Below, piece after piece: positions 51,775-60,911 of a stretch of 64,000 nt of DNA; the stretch's first letter is position 1; every line of letters begins with the position of its first letter. A program made the position numbers and the translations under genes. The stretch is from Nocardiopsis quinghaiensis (GTDB lineage Bacteria > Actinomycetota > Actinomycetes > Streptosporangiales > Streptosporangiaceae), in contig NZ_ML703337.1 in NCBI RefSeq assembly GCF_008638365.1, positions 29,830-93,829 of the forward strand, in the 5' to 3' direction. The notes below the pieces were generated by a model. That model was not told where the DNA came from. It worked only from the letters and a program-made list of their open reading frames with translations, and did not search any database.

Positions 51775-53571
51775 GTGTTCACACGCAGGAAGGCATCAGC
51801 TCCCGGCCGCAGCGGCGGCGGGCCGGTGGCCACTGAGGTGGAGATCGCGCCCCGGCACCTGCGTGTGGGAGGTGGTGTCAGCGCGAGCTGGGCGGTGACC
51901 GGCTATCCCGCCGAGGTCGGCCACGGCTGGATGGAGCCCTTGCTGACCTATCCAGGAAGGCTCGATGTGTCGCTGCACATCGACCCGATCCCCGCCCAGA
52001 CCGCCGCCGACCGGCTCAGGCGGCAGATGTCGAAGTTGGAGGCCTCCAGCCGCACCACCGCGGAGAAGGGCAAGTTGGAGGACTTCGAGGCCGAGGTCGC
52101 CGCCGAGGACGCCCGGGAGATGGCCGCGTCCCTGGCCCGGGGTGAGGGCAAGCTGTTCCGGGTCGGGCTCTACCTCACGGTCCACGCCCGTACCGAGGAC
52201 GAGCTGACCGCGGAGATCGATCACGTCCGCTCCCTGTGCTCGTCGATGCTGTTGGATGTTCGCCCCGCCTCCTACCGCCAGCTCCAGGGATGGATCTCCG
52301 GGCTGCCTGTGGGTGTGGACCTGCTGGAACAGCGGCGCAGCATGGACACCCAGGCGCTCGCAGCCTCGTTCCCGTTCGCCAGCCCGGACCTGGCCGTACA
52401 GACCAGCGACCGCGCGGTGCTGTACGGGCTCAACGCCAGCAGCGCGGGCGTGGTGGTCTGGGACCGGTGGGCGGCCGACAACTACAACTCGGTCGTCCTC
52501 GCCCGTTCTGGGGCGGGCAAGTCCTACTTCTGCAAGCTCGACCTGCTCCGTTCCCTGTACACGGGGGTCACCGCCGCGGTCGTCGATCCCGAGGACGAAT
52601 ACACCCGTCTCGCCCACGCCGTGGGCGGCACCGTCATCGGCCTCGGAGCGCCCGGTGTCCACCTCAACCCGCTCGACCTGGCCCTGGACTCCTCCGCACG
52701 GCGCGACGCGGTGTCCAGGCGTGCGCTGTTCCTGCACACTCTGATGGCGGTGATGCTCGGCGGCGCTCTGTCCGCACGGCAGAGAGCCGCACTCGACCGG
52801 GCGCTGGTGAGGACCTACCGGGCAGCCGGGATCACCGCTGACGCCTCCACCTGGACCCGGCCGGCTCCACTCCTGGCGGACCTGGTGGCCACTCTGGAAG
52901 CCGATGCCGATGAGCACGCCCAGGACCTGGCTGTCCAGCTGTCCCCGTTCGTCACCGGCAGCTATTCCGAGCTGTTTCGCGCTCCCACCACCCAGCGTCC
53001 CACTGGTCACCTGGTGTCGTGGTCGCTACGTCAGCTGCCTGACGAGCTCAAAGCGGTCGGCACGCTGCTGGCTCTGGATTCGATCTGGCGGACCGTCGCC
53101 GACGCCACCCCCGACCACCCGCGCATGGTGCTGGTGGATGAGGGATGGATCCTCATGCAGGAGCCTGAAGGCGCCCGTTTCCTGTTCCGGCTGGCCAAGG
53201 CCGCACGGAAGAGGTGGACCGCCTTCGGGTTGGCCACCCAGGACGCCGCCGACGTGCTCGGCAGTGAGTTGGGCCAAGCGATCGTCGCCAACAGCGCGAC
53301 GCAGGTCCTGATGCGGCAGGCACCTCAGGCCATCGACCAGGTCGCCGGCGCCTTCTCCCTGTCGGAGGGCGAACAGCAGTACCTGCTCACCGCCTCTCCC
53401 GGGGACGCGTTGCTGTGCAGCGGCTCCGACCTGCGCGTGGCCTACCGGGTGGTGGCCAGCGACGCTGAACACGCCCTGGTGACCACCAACCCCGCCGAAC
53501 TCGCCGCCGCTGCCGAGGCGTGGGCCTCTCCCTTGGATCTGGACAACGAGGGCGAGGAGGACCTGCTGTGA
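51775..53571 (+). CDS. VirB4-like conjugation ATPase
   Basis: This 598-residue ATPase energises pilus or channel assembly. It has an N-terminal TraC/VirB4 domain (TYPGRLDVSLHIDPIPAQTAADRLRRQMSKLEAS), Walker A VVLARSGAGKSYFCKLDLL (about residues 241-259), VDPEDEYTRLAHAVGG, Walker B PRMVLVDEGWILMQEPEG and the downstream FGLATQDAADVLGSELGQAIVANSATQVLMRQ motif. The GTG at 51775 follows the previous stop by one base with AAGGGAGG upstream. The last bases overlap the VirD4-like GTG start. Confidence 0.9.
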   Translation: MFTRRKASAPGRSGGGPVATEVEIAPRHLRVGGGVSASWAVTGYPAEVGHGWMEPLLTYPGRLDVSLHIDPIPAQTAADRLRRQMSKLEASSRTTAEKGKLEDFEAEVAAEDAREMAASLARGEGKLFRVGLYLTVHARTEDELTAEIDHVRSLCSSMLLDVRPASYRQLQGWISGLPVGVDLLEQRRSMDTQALAASFPFASPDLAVQTSDRAVLYGLNASSAGVVVWDRWAADNYNSVVLARSGAGKSYFCKLDLLRSLYTGVTAAVVDPEDEYTRLAHAVGGTVIGLGAPGVHLNPLDLALDSSARRDAVSRRALFLHTLMAVMLGGALSARQRAALDRALVRTYRAAGITADASTWTRPAPLLADLVATLEADADEHAQDLAVQLSPFVTGSYSELFRAPTTQRPTGHLVSWSLRQLPDELKAVGTLLALDSIWRTVADATPDHPRMVLVDEGWILMQEPEGARFLFRLAKAARKRWTAFGLATQDAADVLGSELGQAIVANSATQVLMRQAPQAIDQVAGAFSLSEGEQQYLLTASPGDALLCSGSDLRVAYRVVASDAEHALVTTNPAELAAAAEAWASPLDLDNEGEEDLL

Positions 53572-55880
53572 GCGCCGTCCTGGCCGACATCCTCACCGTG
53601 ATCACCACCCTCCTCGGGATGATCGCCGCGGTGCTGGCACCGCTGTGGTGGGTGCCCATCGCCGGAGTGGTGCTGGTCGTGGCCCGGTGGTTCCTGGTGT
53701 GGACCCGCCATCTGCGGTGGGCCCGGGACGCCCGGCTGGTGGAGATCCTGCCGCCTCCGAGCGCGGAGCTGGCGAGCGCCGAAGCGTTCTGGACACAGAT
53801 GCTCGGCCTGCTCCACCCGGTGTGGAAGCGTGCCCTGTTCGGGCAGCCGCACGTGGTGTGGGAGTACGAGGCGGACGAAACCGGGCTGCGGATCCGCCTG
53901 TGGGTGCCCGGCACTCTCCCACCCCACATGGTCGAGCGCGCGGTCGAAGCGGCATGGCCCGGAGCCTCCACCGCGACGGTTCCCGTCCCTTCACCTGGGA
54001 CCGGTGTCCGTGTCCACGGTGGTGTGCTGCGACTGGCCCGCCCCGACCACTACCCCATCGCCACTTCCCACGAGGAGGACCCTCTGCGCGGTCTGATCGG
54101 CGCCGTCGGCTCCCCAGCGCCTGGGGAGAGGGTCCTGGTGCAGGTGGCGGCCCGTCCGGTCACCGGACTGCGCCTGCGCAAGGCGAATCAGGCCGCCGCC
54201 CAGCTGCGGTCCGCGCACAGTGTGCAGGCCGGGCTGTTCGACGCCCTCACCCCCGGCGGCAACCGGCGCAGCGCCTCCTGGGCCGCGTTGCGGCCGGAGG
54301 TGTCCGGGGAGATCCGGGCCATTCTCGCCAAGAGTGTGCGCCCTCGGCTGGACACGGTGGTGCGCTACCTGGTCACCACGCCCGCCGGCCAACCCCAGGG
54401 CAGGCAGCGGCGGCGCGGACGCACTCATGCCATCACGGGGGCGTTCTCGGTGTTCAGCCTGCACAACCACTACAAGCGCCGCCGTACGCCCTTCCTCGCC
54501 GGGAAGCTGTCGCAGACGCGGTTTCTGCGCCGAGGCGACCTGTTGTCCGCGCGCGAGCTGGCGGCCGTGGCGCACCTTCCCTTAGACGAGGCCGTGGCCG
54601 GGCTGGAACGCGCGCCCGCACGGCCGGTTCCTCCGCCTCCGGGTCTGGCCGGGGACGAGCCCGGGGCCCGGGTGCTGGGCCACTCCGACAGCGGCCGCCC
54701 CAGGGTCATCGGTCAGCGGGCCTCTGATGCCCGCCACCACACGCACATCATCGGCGGGACGGGGACCGGTAAGACGTCCCTGCTGTTGAACATGGCGTTG
54801 GAGGACATCCGCAAGGGGCGTGGCCTGGTGCTCATCGAGCCCAAGGGCGAGTCCGCGATGCTGCTGTCGCGGATGCCCCAGGAAGCGGTCGAGCGGGTGG
54901 TGCTCATCGACCCGGACGACAACGCTCCTCCCCCGGCGCTCAACCCTCTGGCCGCCGATGACCGGGGCCGCTCGGCCGACACCATCACCGGGATCTTTCG
55001 GCGGATCTTCACCGACTCCTGGGGGCCGCGTACCGAGGACATCCTTCGGTCCTCGTGCATGACCCTGGCCGGAACCGAGAACGCCGGCCTGGCCAACATT
55101 CCCCGTCTGTTGGAGAACTCCTCGTTCCGGCACAGGGTCACCGCACAACTCACCGATCCGGTGCTCAAGGGGTTTTGGGAGTGGTACGACCAGCAGTCCG
55201 GTCCGGCCCGCGCGCACGCCACCGCGCCGTTGATGAACAAGCTCCGGTCCGTTCTGCTGCGGGGGTTCGCCCGGGACCTGCTCGCCACCACCACCCATGG
55301 CCTGGACCTGCGTGAGCACCTGGACCACGGGGGCGTCGTCATCGCCCGCCTACCCAAGGGGGTTCTGGGAGAGGACACCTCCAGCCTGCTGGGGTCGCTG
55401 CTGCTGTCACAGGTCTGGAACGCCGTGCTCGCTCGTGCCCGTCAGGCCGAAGCGGACCGGGCCGACATCGCCATCTACCTGGACGAGGCACAGAACTTCC
55501 TGACCCTGCCCTACGGCGTGGACGACATGCTCGCCGAGGCCCGCGCCTACCGGGCCGGACTCGTCCTGGCCCACCAGGATCTGTCCCAGCTGCCCCGGGA
55601 CCTGCGTGAGGCGGTCTCGGCCAACGCCCGGTCCAAGATCTACTTCGACGTCTCCCCCGAGGACGCCCGGGTGCTGGCCCGGCATGTGCGCCCCAACCTG
55701 GGCGAGCACGACCTGTCCCACCTCGCGGCGTTCCAGGTCGCCGCACGGCTGGTCAACCACGGGGCGCTGTCGCCTTCGTTCACCCTGCGCACCCGGCCTC
55801 TCCCTCCCCCGGTCAGGGGTCGGGCGACCGCCGTGCGTAAGGCCGCCCGCCGCCACTGCACTTCCACAACCCGCAAGTGA
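53568..55880 (+). CDS. VirD4/TraG-type coupling protein
   Basis: The 770-residue ATPase recruits the DNA substrate to the transfer channel. It has N-terminal membrane helices (ILTVITTLLGMIAAVLAPLWWVPIAGVVLVVARWFLVW), a long linker domain, Walker A HIIGGTGTGKTSLLLNMA (about 393-410), VLIEPKGESAMLLSRMP, a central FTDSWGPRTEDILRSSCMTLA, Walker B IAIYLDEAQNFLTLP and the motif GLVLAHQDLSQLPRDLREAVSANARSKIYFDV. The GTG at 53568 overlaps the VirB4 stop. Typical Streptomyces integrative elements use a single FtsK-like TraB instead, so this element belongs to the T4SS class. Confidence 0.9.
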   Translation: MSAVLADILTVITTLLGMIAAVLAPLWWVPIAGVVLVVARWFLVWTRHLRWARDARLVEILPPPSAELASAEAFWTQMLGLLHPVWKRALFGQPHVVWEYEADETGLRIRLWVPGTLPPHMVERAVEAAWPGASTATVPVPSPGTGVRVHGGVLRLARPDHYPIATSHEEDPLRGLIGAVGSPAPGERVLVQVAARPVTGLRLRKANQAAAQLRSAHSVQAGLFDALTPGGNRRSASWAALRPEVSGEIRAILAKSVRPRLDTVVRYLVTTPAGQPQGRQRRRGRTHAITGAFSVFSLHNHYKRRRTPFLAGKLSQTRFLRRGDLLSARELAAVAHLPLDEAVAGLERAPARPVPPPPGLAGDEPGARVLGHSDSGRPRVIGQRASDARHHTHIIGGTGTGKTSLLLNMALEDIRKGRGLVLIEPKGESAMLLSRMPQEAVERVVLIDPDDNAPPPALNPLAADDRGRSADTITGIFRRIFTDSWGPRTEDILRSSCMTLAGTENAGLANIPRLLENSSFRHRVTAQLTDPVLKGFWEWYDQQSGPARAHATAPLMNKLRSVLLRGFARDLLATTTHGLDLREHLDHGGVVIARLPKGVLGEDTSSLLGSLLLSQVWNAVLARARQAEADRADIAIYLDEAQNFLTLPYGVDDMLAEARAYRAGLVLAHQDLSQLPRDLREAVSANARSKIYFDVSPEDARVLARHVRPNLGEHDLSHLAAFQVAARLVNHGALSPSFTLRTRPLPPPVRGRATAVRKAARRHCTSTTRK

Positions 55881-55908
55881 AAGAGCACCGCCACGACAGG
55901 AGACTCCG

Positions 55909-56784
55909 TTGCGTACGCACACCCGCCCCGACCACCGGTCCCCCGTCCGCCCTCGCACCTCCACCGGCACCCTGCACACGCTGATCCGGCGCCTGACCCC
56001 ACGTGACCGGGAGATCATGCGGTTGGTGTGGGAGCACCGCACCCTGACCACCGACCAGATCGCCCGGCTGTGCTTCGTCTCCTACAGCACCGCCAAGCGC
56101 AGGCTCCGTGCCCTGTACCGGATGCGTGCCCTGGACCGTTTCCGCCCCTGGGTGGCGGAGGGGTCGGCACCGGCCCACTACGTGCTGGACGCTCCGGGCG
56201 CGGAGATACTCGCCGCCGAGGCCGGCCAGACCCTGCGCGAGTTCGGCTACCGGCGCGACCGGGCCCTCACCCTGGCCTACCGTTCCTCGCTGGCCCACAC
56301 GGTCGGCGTCAACGACTTCTTCACCGACCTGGCCGCGCACACCCGTGACCACGACACCCACCTGCGGTGGTGGACCGCCGCCCAGTGCGAAGCCCGGTGG
56401 GGGGACATCGTGCGCCCCGACGCGGCCGGACGTTGGACCGAGGGCGACCAGGTGACCGGGTTCTACCTGGAGTACGACACCGGCACCGAGAGCCTGCGCC
56501 GCCTGTCGGACAAACTCGACGCCTACGCCGAACTCACACGGGTCACCACCCACCGCGGCCTCGTCCTGTTCTGGCTGCCCTCCCAACAGCGCGAGAACAA
56601 CGTCCGCCAGCGCATCCTTCGGCCGCCGGTTCCGGCTGCCACCGCGGTGCACGGCTCCCACCCCGCCGAGGCGGTGTGGGCGCTCCTGGACGACCCGACC
56701 GGGCAGCGCTTCCGGCTCTGCGAGTTGTCCTCGGGTGGAGTGGTGCAGCCGCCGCTGCCCGGCTGGGAGGCACACGGTGGCTAA
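55909..56784 (+). CDS. Replication-relaxation (Replic_Relax) family protein
   Basis: This 291-residue protein has an N-terminal winged helix (RRLTPRDREIMRLVWEHRTLTTDQIARLCFVSYSTAKRRLRALYRMRALDRFRP, residues 25-80) and the family core PAHYVLDAPGAEILAA, LAHTVGVNDFFTDLAAH and FYLEYDTGTESLRRLSDKLDAYA, with conserved acidic residues in a nuclease-like fold. Such proteins accompany mobile-element replication or relaxase functions in Gram-positive bacteria. I chose the TTG at 55909 because AGGAGA lies about six bases upstream. It overlaps the next gene by 8 bp. Confidence 0.82.
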   Translation: MRTHTRPDHRSPVRPRTSTGTLHTLIRRLTPRDREIMRLVWEHRTLTTDQIARLCFVSYSTAKRRLRALYRMRALDRFRPWVAEGSAPAHYVLDAPGAEILAAEAGQTLREFGYRRDRALTLAYRSSLAHTVGVNDFFTDLAAHTRDHDTHLRWWTAAQCEARWGDIVRPDAAGRWTEGDQVTGFYLEYDTGTESLRRLSDKLDAYAELTRVTTHRGLVLFWLPSQQRENNVRQRILRPPVPAATAVHGSHPAEAVWALLDDPTGQRFRLCELSSGGVVQPPLPGWEAHGG

Positions 56785-57874
56785 CCCTCTCGGGTGCGGC
56801 TGCGTCGTGCTCGTGGCCGCACCGGTGGCTGTCGGGTTGTTGGCCTCGCTGGCCGGTGTGGTGCTGGATGATCCCCGCACCGGCCCGGTCCCCGCAGAGG
56901 TCGACGGCATCCATCCCGTGCTGCTGGACGCCTACGTCCGGGGCGCGCGGATGCTCGAAGGCCTTCATCCCGAGTGCACGGGGATGCGCTGGCAGGTTCT
57001 CGCCGGCATCGGCTCGGTGGAGTCCGACCACGCCGCGGGGATCCAGATCAGTGCCAGCGGGGACACCGACCCGCCCGTCATCGGCCCTCTCCTGAACGGC
57101 ACCGGCGCGGGCAACAACTGGACACCTCACCACGACACCGACGGCGGGCGGTGGGACGGCGACACCGAGTTCGACGCCGCGGTCGGAGTGACCCAGCACC
57201 TGCCCGCGAACTGGGACCGCTACGGCGTGGACGGCAACGGCGACGGCGACGGCGACGGCGACGGGGAAGCTGACCCGCACAACGTCTACGACTCGGCCGC
57301 CGGCACCGCGGTGGAGCTGTGCACCAGCCACCCGCACGACACCGTGGACTTCACCGACCGGGACCAGCTCGCCAACGCCCTGTTCCGCTACAACCCCTGG
57401 GATGCCTACGTCGACGAGGTCCTGGCCGAGGTCGACGCCTACGACGCCGAGCACCCAGGTACCGGAATCGTCGCTCCCGGTCCCGGTAGCGACGCCGGGC
57501 AGACTGCTGTGCAGTGGGCGCTTGAGCAGGTGGGCAAGCCCTATGTGTGGGGCGGCACCGGTCCGGCCGGGTTCGACTGCTCAGGGCTGACGATGAAGGC
57601 GTGGGAAGCCGCCGGAGTCGCGATTCCCCGCGTGACCACCGACCAGTACCAGGCCGGAACCCGTGTCGCCCTCTCCCAGGTCCAACCTGGAGACCTGCTG
57701 TTCTACGACACCCGCCCCTACTCCCCCGGTGAACCACCCACCCACGTGACCATGTACGTCGGCGACGGCCAGATGATCAACGCCCCCAGCAGCGGAAAGA
57801 CCGTGCGTGTGGAGTCGGTGGATTCGGGTTTCTACGCTCCGCGATTCATGGGCGCTGTGCGCCCCTCCTCCTGA
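56777..57874 (+). CDS. Bifunctional lytic transglycosylase-like / NlpC/P60 peptidoglycan hydrolase
   Basis: This 365-residue exported protein probably opens the cell wall for the transfer apparatus (VirB1 role). It has an N-terminal membrane anchor (residues 5-26), an SLT-like domain (QVLAGIGSVESDHA; FDAAVGVTQHLPANWDRYGVDGNGDG; ALFRYNPWDAYVDEVLA) and a C-terminal NlpC/P60 domain with Cys268 (GFDCSGLTMKAW), His323 (PTHVTMYVGDGQMINAP) and VQPGDLLFYD. A run of GGCGAC codons near 57236-57262 encodes alternating Asp-Gly in a possible calcium-binding loop. The GTG at 56777 overlaps the preceding stop. It is the last gene of the transfer operon. Confidence 0.88.
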   Translation: MANPLGCGCVVLVAAPVAVGLLASLAGVVLDDPRTGPVPAEVDGIHPVLLDAYVRGARMLEGLHPECTGMRWQVLAGIGSVESDHAAGIQISASGDTDPPVIGPLLNGTGAGNNWTPHHDTDGGRWDGDTEFDAAVGVTQHLPANWDRYGVDGNGDGDGDGDGEADPHNVYDSAAGTAVELCTSHPHDTVDFTDRDQLANALFRYNPWDAYVDEVLAEVDAYDAEHPGTGIVAPGPGSDAGQTAVQWALEQVGKPYVWGGTGPAGFDCSGLTMKAWEAAGVAIPRVTTDQYQAGTRVALSQVQPGDLLFYDTRPYSPGEPPTHVTMYVGDGQMINAPSSGKTVRVESVDSGFYAPRFMGAVRPSS

Positions 57875-57930
57875 CACGGAATCATTTTCCCTCGCATTCC
57901 TACCCGCAAGGAGCCCGCAGTATTTGACAG

Positions 57931-59766
57931 TTACAGAGATTCCGCACGCGTGGACCTTGGACCGCCCGGTGAATCCCAGTTTCCGTAGGCGACGATGATA
58001 CTCTGAATATTTTCGAGGCCCTCAGGACACCGCCCTGTAGAGCGCGTGAAATCCACACTGCCTCCAGTAGCCTCCACGATTTCCGCAAATGAAACTTCTG
58101 TTTCGTGCAACTCGACATTGGTAAGAAAAATTTTCGAACCACTAAGCTTGGACCGAAAGAAGCTAATACTCGAATCTGAAAGCGTGCCACTGACCTCGAA
58201 TTCCCCACCCAGCAGATCGGGGTGCATAATATTGAAATTTGATTCTTTCGCAGTAATCATGGGGAAGCCCACATAGGTGCCTTCAACCATGGGGCCATGC
58301 AACGAAATCTGGATGTTATGGAAATAGGATCTCTCGAACTCCACGATACCGGCACGCGGCGGAACGAGCAAAAAGTTGCCAGATGTAAAAATAGCCCGCT
58401 GAAAGTGCATGGATCCACCGGTGAATTTTACAGGATCAATCATGATTTCACAGTCTTCGTACTTGGCACTAATAAAAGACCATTGAGTGCCATGTATTTG
58501 CGATCCAGTGAAGTCCACTGTTGTATTTTTCGCTTGTGACCACGAGGCATCAACCCTAGCGCGATCAAACATACACCCTGGGAAAGTGAAATGCGAGTCA
58601 CTGAACTTAGAGCGAACGAATAGAGCTTCGCAGCTCGCGAAATTTGCATCATCGAAATAAACTAACGCCTGCTTGAACTGGGCTCCAGTGAAATCCACCG
58701 AGCCACGAAATGTTGCATTCCAGAAAGAGTGCTGACCTCCCAGAAAAACGGCACCGCGGAAGCTAACTTCACCCGAAAAATCAGATCCACTGAAGTCTAG
58801 TTGCGGGAAAATTGCACCGGTGAAGTCATAGCTTAGAGCCTGCCATCCTGAATCCGAGTGCAACCTGTCCCTAAATAGACGAATAATTGTCTCTCGAAAT
58901 TTGACTTCTGCGTTATATTCCCGAATGAACTCTTCTTGCTCCGAACGCTCGTCGAGCGAAATATCTCCGATCGGCCGTTTTGGATCGAATGAGCTTCTTA
59001 CACGTCCACACAGGACATCTACCGCAACCTGCGCCTGGTTCATGCTGGGGGCAGTATCGACCAGGAAAGACATCAAGTAGATACCTGCATCGCGCTGTGC
59101 GGGATGGTCGTCACTCAGCATCTCGGCCGCTGATCGGAAGTTCTCGTTCCACGTCTGTCTCTGGTCCCGCTGTTCCTGTTGTTCAGCAATGCGAATCTGA
59201 ATCTCGTTGGTGTGCTGTTTGCGGTAGTTGATCACCAGTGCACTGACGAGGGCAAGGCCACCGACTACTCCGGCTACCCGCAGCAGAAGCTTTTCCATAC
59301 TAGAGGGCGACACCACCTCAGAAAAGGAGATCTCGGGAGCACCGACAACCCACCACGCGGAAGAAAACAGAGCCAATACAAGACCAAGTATCAGGGCACA
59401 GGTGACGGCGATCACCTTGCCGAGTCCGGCCTCCAAGCTCCAGATGCGTATCGCAGAGAAGTCGAACTTTCGTTTGGAGAGCCCAATAAATATCACCGCA
59501 CCCAAAATGAGGAGGAGCACGTGACCTGCCTTGGGCTGTGACCATAGGTAGGCGACAGCTACAGCAAGCAGTGGGTAGAAGCCGAGGCCGATCATCAGCA
59601 CCGCCAAGGTGGCCAAGGCGGGGCGCTGCGCTTTCAAGCGTTGTCTGCGAGCTCGCTGTTGGAGCTCGGCTTGGATCTCTTCACTGGACCAGCAGTAACT
59701 CGCAGACGTAGATGAAGATGCTCCCCGCGATGGGGGACGAGAGTCCGGATTAGGTGGCTTTCCCAT
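57931..59766 (-). CDS. Membrane protein with C-terminal pentapeptide-type repeats, paralogue 4 (low GC)
   Basis: The 611-residue protein shares the family plan: a polar N-terminus, membrane segments (about 48-68, 78-95, 112-140 and 158-182), the juxtamembrane segment INYRKQHTNEIQIRIAEQQEQRDQRQTWNENFRSAAEMLSDDHPAQRDAGIYLMSFLVDTAP and a long irregular repeat domain (YDFTGAIFPQLDFSGSDFSGEVSFRGAVFLGG onward). Base composition and codon use are far more AT-rich than all neighbours, so it was acquired separately. It is the only copy on the minus strand. Its TAGAGT -10 ends six bases before the ATG, the same leaderless geometry as the other copies. Confidence 0.78.
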   Translation of the reverse strand: MGKPPNPDSRPPSRGASSSTSASYCWSSEEIQAELQQRARRQRLKAQRPALATLAVLMIGLGFYPLLAVAVAYLWSQPKAGHVLLLILGAVIFIGLSKRKFDFSAIRIWSLEAGLGKVIAVTCALILGLVLALFSSAWWVVGAPEISFSEVVSPSSMEKLLLRVAGVVGGLALVSALVINYRKQHTNEIQIRIAEQQEQRDQRQTWNENFRSAAEMLSDDHPAQRDAGIYLMSFLVDTAPSMNQAQVAVDVLCGRVRSSFDPKRPIGDISLDERSEQEEFIREYNAEVKFRETIIRLFRDRLHSDSGWQALSYDFTGAIFPQLDFSGSDFSGEVSFRGAVFLGGQHSFWNATFRGSVDFTGAQFKQALVYFDDANFASCEALFVRSKFSDSHFTFPGCMFDRARVDASWSQAKNTTVDFTGSQIHGTQWSFISAKYEDCEIMIDPVKFTGGSMHFQRAIFTSGNFLLVPPRAGIVEFERSYFHNIQISLHGPMVEGTYVGFPMITAKESNFNIMHPDLLGGEFEVSGTLSDSSISFFRSKLSGSKIFLTNVELHETEVSFAEIVEATGGSVDFTRSTGRCPEGLENIQSIIVAYGNWDSPGGPRSTRAESL

Positions 59767-60383
59767 GGCCGAACTCTAGATGACGAGCACGCTGGCAACT
59801 CGCCATCATGGCCAGTATTGGCCATCGTGACAACCAACTCATGGTGATAGGTCGAGTCCAAACCCGCTTGGTCCTTGGACTTATCCTCCTACGTCACCAT
59901 AATAGACAGCAACTATCACCCAGCGTGTCAATATGAGCACATATAATCACCAAGGGGTATGGTAGCCGGGGGCACTGAGGATGTGCGGGTGTTCATAACC
60001 AAGTCCCGTAGTGAGATGCTCACCAAACTTGCTGAGTTCGGAGGAAGATGTACGCGCCGTAGGAGAGCAGGACAACACTCGCGCCAGCCGATGAAGCAGG
60101 GTCAAACCCATGACACACCAGATAGGTCGATGGCGTCCACTACCGTCTTTCGAGTGTAAGTGGAATCGTTACCCAGCCTGTGCCGTCCCGGCCCTTTTCA
60201 GACATCCTCCGAAGGGCGTTCCCAAAGCTGAGACAAGATGTGGAGGCTCTGGAACCTGAGGCTTCCGAAGCCTCCACACAGCCTTCGCTGCCAGGCGTGC
60301 GTGTTAGCCTGCCGGTGCGGAGCGTTTTGCTTGGTCGCAGATGTTTCCGCAGGAGGGGCCGGGGTTACCTGGCCCCTCGCCCT
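59767..60383. other. AT-rich intergenic region right of pentapeptide gene 4
   Basis: These 617 bp contain no supported gene. The first 200 bp share the low GC of paralogue 4 and include a TGGCCAGTATTGGCCA palindrome near 59808. The frame starting at 60180 on the plus strand is only open because it runs over the minus-strand gene that follows. Confidence 0.5.
60353..60378. terminator. Terminator of the clamp/methylase operon
   Basis: GAGGGGCC (60353-60360) pairs with GGCCCCTC (60371-60378) around a 10-nt loop, six bases past the stop of the last minus-strand gene of the operon. Confidence 0.7.
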
Positions 60384-60911
60384 TTACCCGGAGGGACGGC
60401 TGTCCCGAGGGCCGGGGTGGATCTGTCTCCACTGGCCCGCTATCCAGACCTCAGCCCGGACGTCATCGGGTCCGAGGTCGCGCACCAGGTCGGCATATAC
60501 CTGGCGTTCCGCACCGGGAGGAACCGGGCCGTGGGCTCCCACACTGTGCAGCTTGGGCAGACCGGTGCGGGAGAACACGCGCACCAGCACCCGCTGTTCA
60601 CGTCGTGCCTCGTCGACGGCCTGCTGGTAGTAGCGTTCGGCCACCAGCAGGTCCCAGACATCGCCGTGGGGCAGCGGGTGACCGTCGCTGTCCCGGCACT
60701 GGTCGGCGAAGCGTTCCATGAGCCAACGGTGCTTCTTGCTCATCTCCGGGACCACGAAGTCACGCCGGGCGCTCAGGGTGAGGAATCCGAGCGTCTGGGA
60801 CCGGTTCTCGACCAAAGCGGACACCCCTTCGCCGACCCCGGTCTCGGTGACATAGGTGACACGGATGTCGGTGTGGGGCACCAGCATTCCCGTGTGGGGC
60901 AGCTGAATCAT
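60384..60911 (-). CDS. Hypothetical protein, paralogue A of an element-specific pair
   Basis: The 175-residue protein begins MIQLPHTGMLVPHTDIRVTYVTETG and contains RFADQCRDSDGHPLPHGDVWDLLVAERYYQQAVDEARREQRVLVRVFSRTGLPKLHS and ends in a VWIAGQWRQIHPG segment. It shares N-terminal and central motifs with the next upstream gene product. Both lack membrane or signal sequences and are probably cytoplasmic. GGAGGAG precedes the ATG, which overlaps the upstream stop (ATGA). No known domain is recognised. Confidence 0.7.
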   Translation of the reverse strand: MIQLPHTGMLVPHTDIRVTYVTETGVGEGVSALVENRSQTLGFLTLSARRDFVVPEMSKKHRWLMERFADQCRDSDGHPLPHGDVWDLLVAERYYQQAVDEARREQRVLVRVFSRTGLPKLHSVGAHGPVPPGAERQVYADLVRDLGPDDVRAEVWIAGQWRQIHPGPRDSRPSG

